From Deltaproteobacteria bacterium (lineage in GTDB: Bacteria > Desulfobacterota > Desulfobacteria > Desulfobacterales > SG8-13), in assembly GCA_024639205.1 (NCBI GenBank), contig JAHEIV010000084.1:1-9337 (forward strand): a stretch of DNA of 9,337 bases, in the 5' to 3' direction. The position numbers and the translations under genes were made by a program. Positions 6,066 through 9,337 of this stretch are shown in pieces. Position 1 is the first letter of the stretch; the number at the start of each line of letters is the position of its first letter. The notes beneath the pieces were generated by a model that ran no database searches, was not told the DNA's origin, and saw only the letters and a list, made by a program, of their open reading frames with translations.

Positions 6066-6758
6066 TCATTGGTTGCCGGTGGCCGGTGGCTCGCTGCCGG
6101 CTGCAGTCGAATCAGACGATTTTCTCGAACGCCGATACGTCAGATAGGCCGCAAGACCCACCAGTCCGATGATATAACCGAGCCCGCCGAGGATGTCCCG
6201 CAGGTCCGGTCCGGTTTGCCTCGAATCAGCCAGCATCTTCAACACCGGTTTGAGCTTCCTGTCCAGGACTTTTTCTACGGCCTTTTCGATATCTGCCTCT
6301 GTTGCACCAACCGATGCAGCAGCGGCGACCGGCGGGCCGGCTTTGTCGGACCGCGGCTGGGATGCCGGCGCGACCCGGGCTGGAATATCGGCAGCAGCAG
6401 GTGGTGCGCCCGGCAGTTGGTTTATTTCTTCCAGATCTTCTGCCGCTATGATCCATTCGGCTTTGTGGCCCATCCCGGCCTGCAGAACAACTTTCATCTC
6501 CGTTTTCCGGGGAATTGGAAAGGAGAATTTTCCCTGATCGTCGGTTTCACCGCTCAGCAGCAGATTTCCGGAACTATCGTAAATCTCGATGGGGGCATTT
6601 TTCGCTCTTCGGCCGCCGCTGAATTTGCTCTCGGTGTGAACCGTATTTCCCTCCACCCAGGCAAATACGGTCACATTATGAGCTGCAGCATCCAAGGCGT
6701 TTACGATCAGCCACATGCAGGCCAGGCCGATCCATATGTCTGTTTTCCACTTTTGCAT
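6066..6758 (-). CDS. CbiL/NikL-like exported accessory protein of cobalt/nickel ECF importer
   Basis: This 230-residue protein has a signal peptide (about residues 1-26, cleavage near DAAA) that would leave His27 at or next to the mature N-terminus. A beta-rich, Ig- or carboxypeptidase-regulatory-like domain follows (about 27-108, with FAWVEG and DDQGKFSF). Then come an Ala/Pro linker (116-149), a charged helix (153-180) and one membrane helix (about 190-207) preceded by LRDILGGLGYI and followed by YRRSRK. This layout matches the CbiL/NikL accessory subunits found with CbiM/NikM when CbiN is missing; no CbiN is seen here. It should act on the periplasmic face and help CbiM load metal. The ATG at 6758 was chosen over the GTG at 6794 because it puts the signal peptide at the start and has AGGG about 11 bases upstream. 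The name clashes with CbiL the methyltransferase, an unrelated protein. Confidence 0.85.
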   Translation of the reverse strand: MQKWKTDIWIGLACMWLIVNALDAAAHNVTVFAWVEGNTVHTESKFSGGRRAKNAPIEIYDSSGNLLLSGETDDQGKFSFPIPRKTEMKVVLQAGMGHKAEWIIAAEDLEEINQLPGAPPAAADIPARVAPASQPRSDKAGPPVAAAASVGATEADIEKAVEKVLDRKLKPVLKMLADSRQTGPDLRDILGGLGYIIGLVGLAAYLTYRRSRKSSDSTAAGSEPPATGNQ

Positions 6759-6848
6759 GTTTCGGTTTTCCCTGCTTCTTAAAATCAGGTTCACCGCAAA
6801 GACACCAGGGACAAAAAAGGTGTGTGCTTGCCGTTTGAAATGCGGTAA

Positions 6849-6875
6849 CGCCGCGTTTTGCAGCCGAGCGCGGCG
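6849..6875 (-). other. GC-rich hairpin in the cbiM to cbiL-like spacer
   Basis: On the minus strand CGCCGCG (6869-6875) and CGCGGCG (6849-6855) form a perfect 7-bp all-GC stem around a 13-base loop, starting three bases after the cbiM stop. No T run follows, so it is not a standard terminator. It could stabilise the cbiM message end or tune expression of the downstream genes. The pairing is visible; the role is inference. Confidence 0.4.
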
Positions 6876-6878
6876 ATG

Positions 6879-7553
6879 TTATTTTTTGTGCGCTTCGGGT
6901 TCGTGTGGTTCGACATTATTTTTACCGGCGGCTGTCGATCTCCGGGAGGAAATGTTGAAAGCGGGCAGCAACGAGGGCTGCACTTTCTGGAGGAACACCA
7001 CGGTGAATGCCGTGATAAGTCCCTCGATGATCATCACCGGTATGTGGGCGCTGACCACGAGTGTGGCGACTTCCAGAAATCCTTCTTCCGTGAACATCAA
7101 CGCCAGGCCGACGATGACAGCGCCGAATAAAACCGCACAAAAACCACAGGCAAAAGCTGCGGCCAGGGTCACTTTGCGCCCCTTGTTCAGCAAAGGCGCA
7201 CACAGGTGGTAGCATATCACCGCCGGCAGGGCCATGATGATCGTGTTGACCCCCAGGGTGGTGATGCCGCCATATTGGAAAAAGACCCCCTGCAGCAGCA
7301 GTGCCACCAGGATGGCCGGGAAAGCGGCCCAACCCAGCAGCAGGCCGACAAGGCCATTCATAATCAGGTGGATGCTGGCCGGGCCGATGGGAACGTGGAT
7401 CAGCGAGGCCACGAAAAAAGAGGCCGACAGGATGCCCACCCGGGCGATCCGGTCGTAGTCGATTTTTTTCAGACCGACCGCCGTTCCGGCAGCTGCCAGA
7501 ACAGCACCGGAAACCAGCACCGGCCCGGAAAGGACACCTTCAGAGATATGCAT
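6879..7553 (-). CDS. cbiM: CbiM: cobalt ECF transporter substrate-binding (S) component
   Basis: This 224-residue membrane protein is the metal-binding S component of the ECF importer. It has the mandatory MHISEG N-terminus, in which the Met1 amino group and His2 help bind Co(II) or Ni(II), and further candidate ligands His53 and His62 in HVPIGPASIHLIMNGLVG (53-70). The GVFFQYGGITTLGVNT region (89-104) is also typical. Several hydrophobic helices span residues 10-190. The tail after residue 205 is polar and ends EPHEPEAHKK, with two more histidines. The start at 7553 is fixed by MHI, since extension would bury His2; the Shine-Dalgarno is weak. It lies 107 bases after the porin gene and 120 bases before the CbiL-like gene, with a GC-rich hairpin in that spacer. 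Cobalt is preferred over nickel from the B12 setting. It is not a CbiMN fusion. Confidence 0.95.
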   Translation of the reverse strand: MHISEGVLSGPVLVSGAVLAAAGTAVGLKKIDYDRIARVGILSASFFVASLIHVPIGPASIHLIMNGLVGLLLGWAAFPAILVALLLQGVFFQYGGITTLGVNTIIMALPAVICYHLCAPLLNKGRKVTLAAAFACGFCAVLFGAVIVGLALMFTEEGFLEVATLVVSAHIPVMIIEGLITAFTVVFLQKVQPSLLPAFNISSRRSTAAGKNNVEPHEPEAHKK

Positions 7554-7660
7554 AGTTTGCCGTTACGCGTCAGATCGAGTTTTCTTTCAGCCATTCCTTT
7601 CATACCGTCAGGACCGGCGTCAAGAAAAAGGATGTGCAAAAATGTCATCGATCATGGAGC

Positions 7661-8881
7661 CTAAAATTCAGCCGTCGCCCTTATTCCGGCGATCCAGCCG
7701 TCCACGTCGTCTCCGCTGGCGGCCGGGAGGTAGCGATCCTGCATATACTGCAAATCAAGCGCTACGGATAGATAGTCGTTCAATCCGATGTTCACATACG
7801 CTTCGGCCACCTGGCTCGAGCGGATGCTGTCCGGGGTTTGTTCGGCACCGGCCACGTACGCGTAGCCGATGCCAAGGTTGTCCAGTTCGCGGCCCCACCA
7901 CCTGCCGCTGACGTTGATGCCGCCGGAGTATAATCTTTTATAGTCGACGGCCGCCGAATCGTCCTGGGCCGCAAAGCGAATCCAGGCGCCGAGAACATCG
8001 CCGAAGGCCTGGTCAAAGGAGAAAATCAGCGCAGTCCGCCGCTCGTTCGAAGTTCCCGCCGGATCGAGAAAATCCTCGCTTGTCGAATATAAGATTACCC
8101 GATAGTGGCCTTCTCCGCGGGAGCTGTCGAGGGTGACCATCAATTGGGCACCGAAAAAATTGAAATTGCTGCCGTCGTCGTTTTCACCCACGTTCATGGT
8201 TACGCCGCTGACCCCGAATGTGCGATAGTCCCATTGCAGGGCAGCGCCGATGTCATAACCCGGCAGCAGTGAGTTCGGCGCATTGAGCAGCGCCTCGTTC
8301 ATGAACTGGGTGTACTGGTCGTTGGCATAGGCGTTGCCGTCCAGGTAGTCGGTGGAGTCGATCAGCCCACCGGTCAGACCCAGCATATGCTCCTCACCAA
8401 ACTCGAAGCTGTGTTTGTACCAGGCTGTCAGAAGGTAATCCCGGTTGCGGCCGTTGATATTCTTGACGTCATCCTCCAGATCGGCCGCCCACGGGTTCAG
8501 GTTGAAGGCGGTCACGCCCGGCAGGCCGTTTCCGGCGGCGAAGCCGAATTTTAAGAAAATCTCATCGAATGCCGTCGGCGTGATGCTGACTTGCGGCTGA
8601 ATCGATATAGCCCCACGGCCCAGATCCCCGGGGTTGGAAGGGCCGCTGACCCATTCATACTGATAGGCCCCGGAAATAACAGCGCCGATAGAAACCTCTT
8701 CGGCAATGTTCGACCCCCCGTTGGATTCGGAAGGCCCGGTTTGCTGCTGTTTTTCTTCCAGCTGCTCGATCCGCTGTTTGAGTTGATCGATTTCCTGTCG
8801 GGTGGCCGCATCGTCCGCCTTGGCGCTCACCGACGAAAGAATCAAAAACGCGAACACGACCGCCAGTTTGTTTCTGATCAT
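7661..8881 (-). CDS. OprB-type outer-membrane porin in the cobalt importer operon
   Basis: This 406-residue protein has a signal peptide (residues 1-22, cleavage near SAKA) and a charged coiled-coil (about 26-47, DQLKQRIEQLEEKQQQ). A long beta-rich region with alternating hydrophobic residues follows, ending in Phe, as outer-membrane barrels do. GLIDSTDYLDGNAYANDQ (residues 172-189) and NLGIGYAY (335-342) recall OprB-family carbohydrate-selective porins; an LbtU-like siderophore porin label is also possible. The N-terminal coiled coil may reach across the periplasm or into peptidoglycan. The ATG at 8881 was chosen because GAGGAGGA lies 7 bases upstream and the signal peptide then starts correctly; the ATG at 8911 would add ten charged residues. 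It sits between the DUF4198 gene and cbiM on the same strand, so a role in passing cobalt or a cobalt complex across the outer membrane is plausible but unproven. Confidence 0.87.
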   Translation of the reverse strand: MIRNKLAVVFAFLILSSVSAKADDAATRQEIDQLKQRIEQLEEKQQQTGPSESNGGSNIAEEVSIGAVISGAYQYEWVSGPSNPGDLGRGAISIQPQVSITPTAFDEIFLKFGFAAGNGLPGVTAFNLNPWAADLEDDVKNINGRNRDYLLTAWYKHSFEFGEEHMLGLTGGLIDSTDYLDGNAYANDQYTQFMNEALLNAPNSLLPGYDIGAALQWDYRTFGVSGVTMNVGENDDGSNFNFFGAQLMVTLDSSRGEGHYRVILYSTSEDFLDPAGTSNERRTALIFSFDQAFGDVLGAWIRFAAQDDSAAVDYKRLYSGGINVSGRWWGRELDNLGIGYAYVAGAEQTPDSIRSSQVAEAYVNIGLNDYLSVALDLQYMQDRYLPAASGDDVDGWIAGIRATAEF

Positions 8882-8888
8882 TGGTTTG

Positions 8889-8896
8889 TCCTCCTC
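8889..8896 (-). promoter_or_regulatory. Strong ribosome binding site of the porin gene
   Basis: GAGGAGGA on the minus strand lies 7 bases before the ATG at 8881. It is the best Shine-Dalgarno in the window and settles the start in favour of 8881 over 8911. It suggests the porin is made in larger amounts than its neighbours, whose sites are weak. Confidence 0.8.
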
Positions 8897-8977
8897 AAGG
8901 CTAAACTTCAAAAAAGTGGGTCAATTTATAGTTCGATACCGTGCATCCGTATGGATAATTCCACCGCGGCGATGTTA

Positions 8978-9337
8978 TTATTGTTGCCACGCTTCAAAGT
9001 GCACCCAGAGCACAGCGCCGATCTCAACCTGTTTTTCCCGGCCTTCTTTTTCTATGGTGAAGTCTGCTTGGTTTAGCGCCGCAAACCCCCACCAGCCGGC
9101 CATCGGGGTCGCGCAGGTGAACACGCCGTTTCGATCGGCCTTGATGCTCTGGGTGACCATATACTCGGTGGGTGCCGTGGCCTTTTTTTCCCGGTTGTAA
9201 TATTCGATCTCCACTTCGGCATAGGGAACCGGTTTGCCGTCCAGTTTGACGATTCCCTGAAACACGTTGCCGGCATACAGACCATATGGTTTGGACAGGG
9301 GAACAATTTCGGTTTTCAGGCCGATCTCTTCATCCCA
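8978..9337 (-). CDS. DUF4198 (CbiK/NikK-like) periplasmic metal-uptake protein, C-terminal fragment
   Basis: Partial gene: the frame is open to the right edge and 119 C-terminal codons are present, so the ATG/GTG positions within the window are not the start. The fragment reads WDEEIGLKTEIVPLSKPYGL, then GNVFQGIVKLDGKPVPYAEVEIEYYN, here split as the lead GNVFQGIVKLDGKP and PYAEVEIEYYN. This is the core of DUF4198 proteins, which accompany cobalt/nickel ECF importers (NikK, CbiK) in the periplasm. It ends EIGAVLWVHFEAWQQ, the usual DUF4198 finish. The domain has a beta-sandwich look, with a TCATPMAGWWGFAAL stretch in the last third. The signal peptide and any N-terminal metal ligands lie outside the window. 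It is followed 96 bases later by the porin gene. It probably binds or hands over Co(II) or Ni(II) to CbiM; this is inferred from family and context. Confidence 0.88.
   Translation of the reverse strand, partial: WDEEIGLKTEIVPLSKPYGLYAGNVFQGIVKLDGKPVPYAEVEIEYYNREKKATAPTEYMVTQSIKADRNGVFTCATPMAGWWGFAALNQADFTIEKEGREKQVEIGAVLWVHFEAWQQ

Noticed and set aside
7554..7660. Promoter before cbiM based on TTGACG near 7617-7622
   Set aside because: No acceptable -10 hexamer lies at 16-18 bases; cbiM is more simply transcribed from upstream.
8882..8977. Promoter before the porin gene based on TATAAA and TTGACC near 8924-8935
   Set aside because: Neither motif has a partner hexamer at proper spacing on the minus strand.

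Overview
All supported genes lie on the minus strand, so transcription runs from the right end of the window to the left. The content is a cobalt and vitamin B12 supply island. Two transcription units carry it: a cobalt (or nickel) energy-coupling-factor importer at about 9337-4498, and a cobalamin-riboswitch-controlled corrinoid uptake and synthesis unit at about 4447-1. Moderately high GC, a CbiM-CbiL-CbiQ-CbiO importer with DUF4198 and OprB-type partners, and the style of the proteins suggest a Gram-negative anaerobe of the Desulfobacterota (former Deltaproteobacteria). That taxonomic call is inference from protein resemblance, not from a marker gene.

Region 1 (9337-4498), in transcription order: the C-terminal part of a DUF4198 periplasmic metal-uptake protein (cut by the window edge), a 406-residue OprB-type outer-membrane porin with a signal peptide and terminal Phe, CbiM (S component), a CbiL/NikL-like exported protein with one C-terminal membrane anchor, CbiQ (T component) and CbiO (ATPase with a His-rich tail). 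Together they could carry divalent cobalt across both membranes: porin for the outer membrane, DUF4198 and CbiL-like proteins in the periplasm, CbiM/Q/O in the inner membrane. The porin's part in this is a hypothesis.

Region 2 (4497-3997) is non-coding. It holds a likely sigma70 promoter, a class-I cobalamin riboswitch with an enlarged side arm, and a Rho-independent terminator just before the next gene. This reads as a B12-sensing transcription-attenuation leader.

Region 3 (3996-1): a BtuC-like FecCD permease, a BtuD-like ATPase (GTG start, 4-base overlap with the permease, Gln in place of the usual switch His), a BtuF-like periplasmic binding protein, CobI/CbiL precorrin-2 (or cobalt-factor II) C20-methyltransferase, and the N-terminus of a membrane protein resembling nucleoside-recognition (Gate) domain proteins, cut by the left edge. 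Corrinoid salvage and de novo ring synthesis are thus apparently under one riboswitch, next to the metal importer that feeds ring synthesis.

No tRNA, rRNA, CRISPR, insertion sequence or phage gene was seen. The parts most open to new biology are the OprB-type porin inside a cobalt ECF operon, the Gate-domain protein in a B12 operon, and the variant H-loop of the BtuD-like ATPase.
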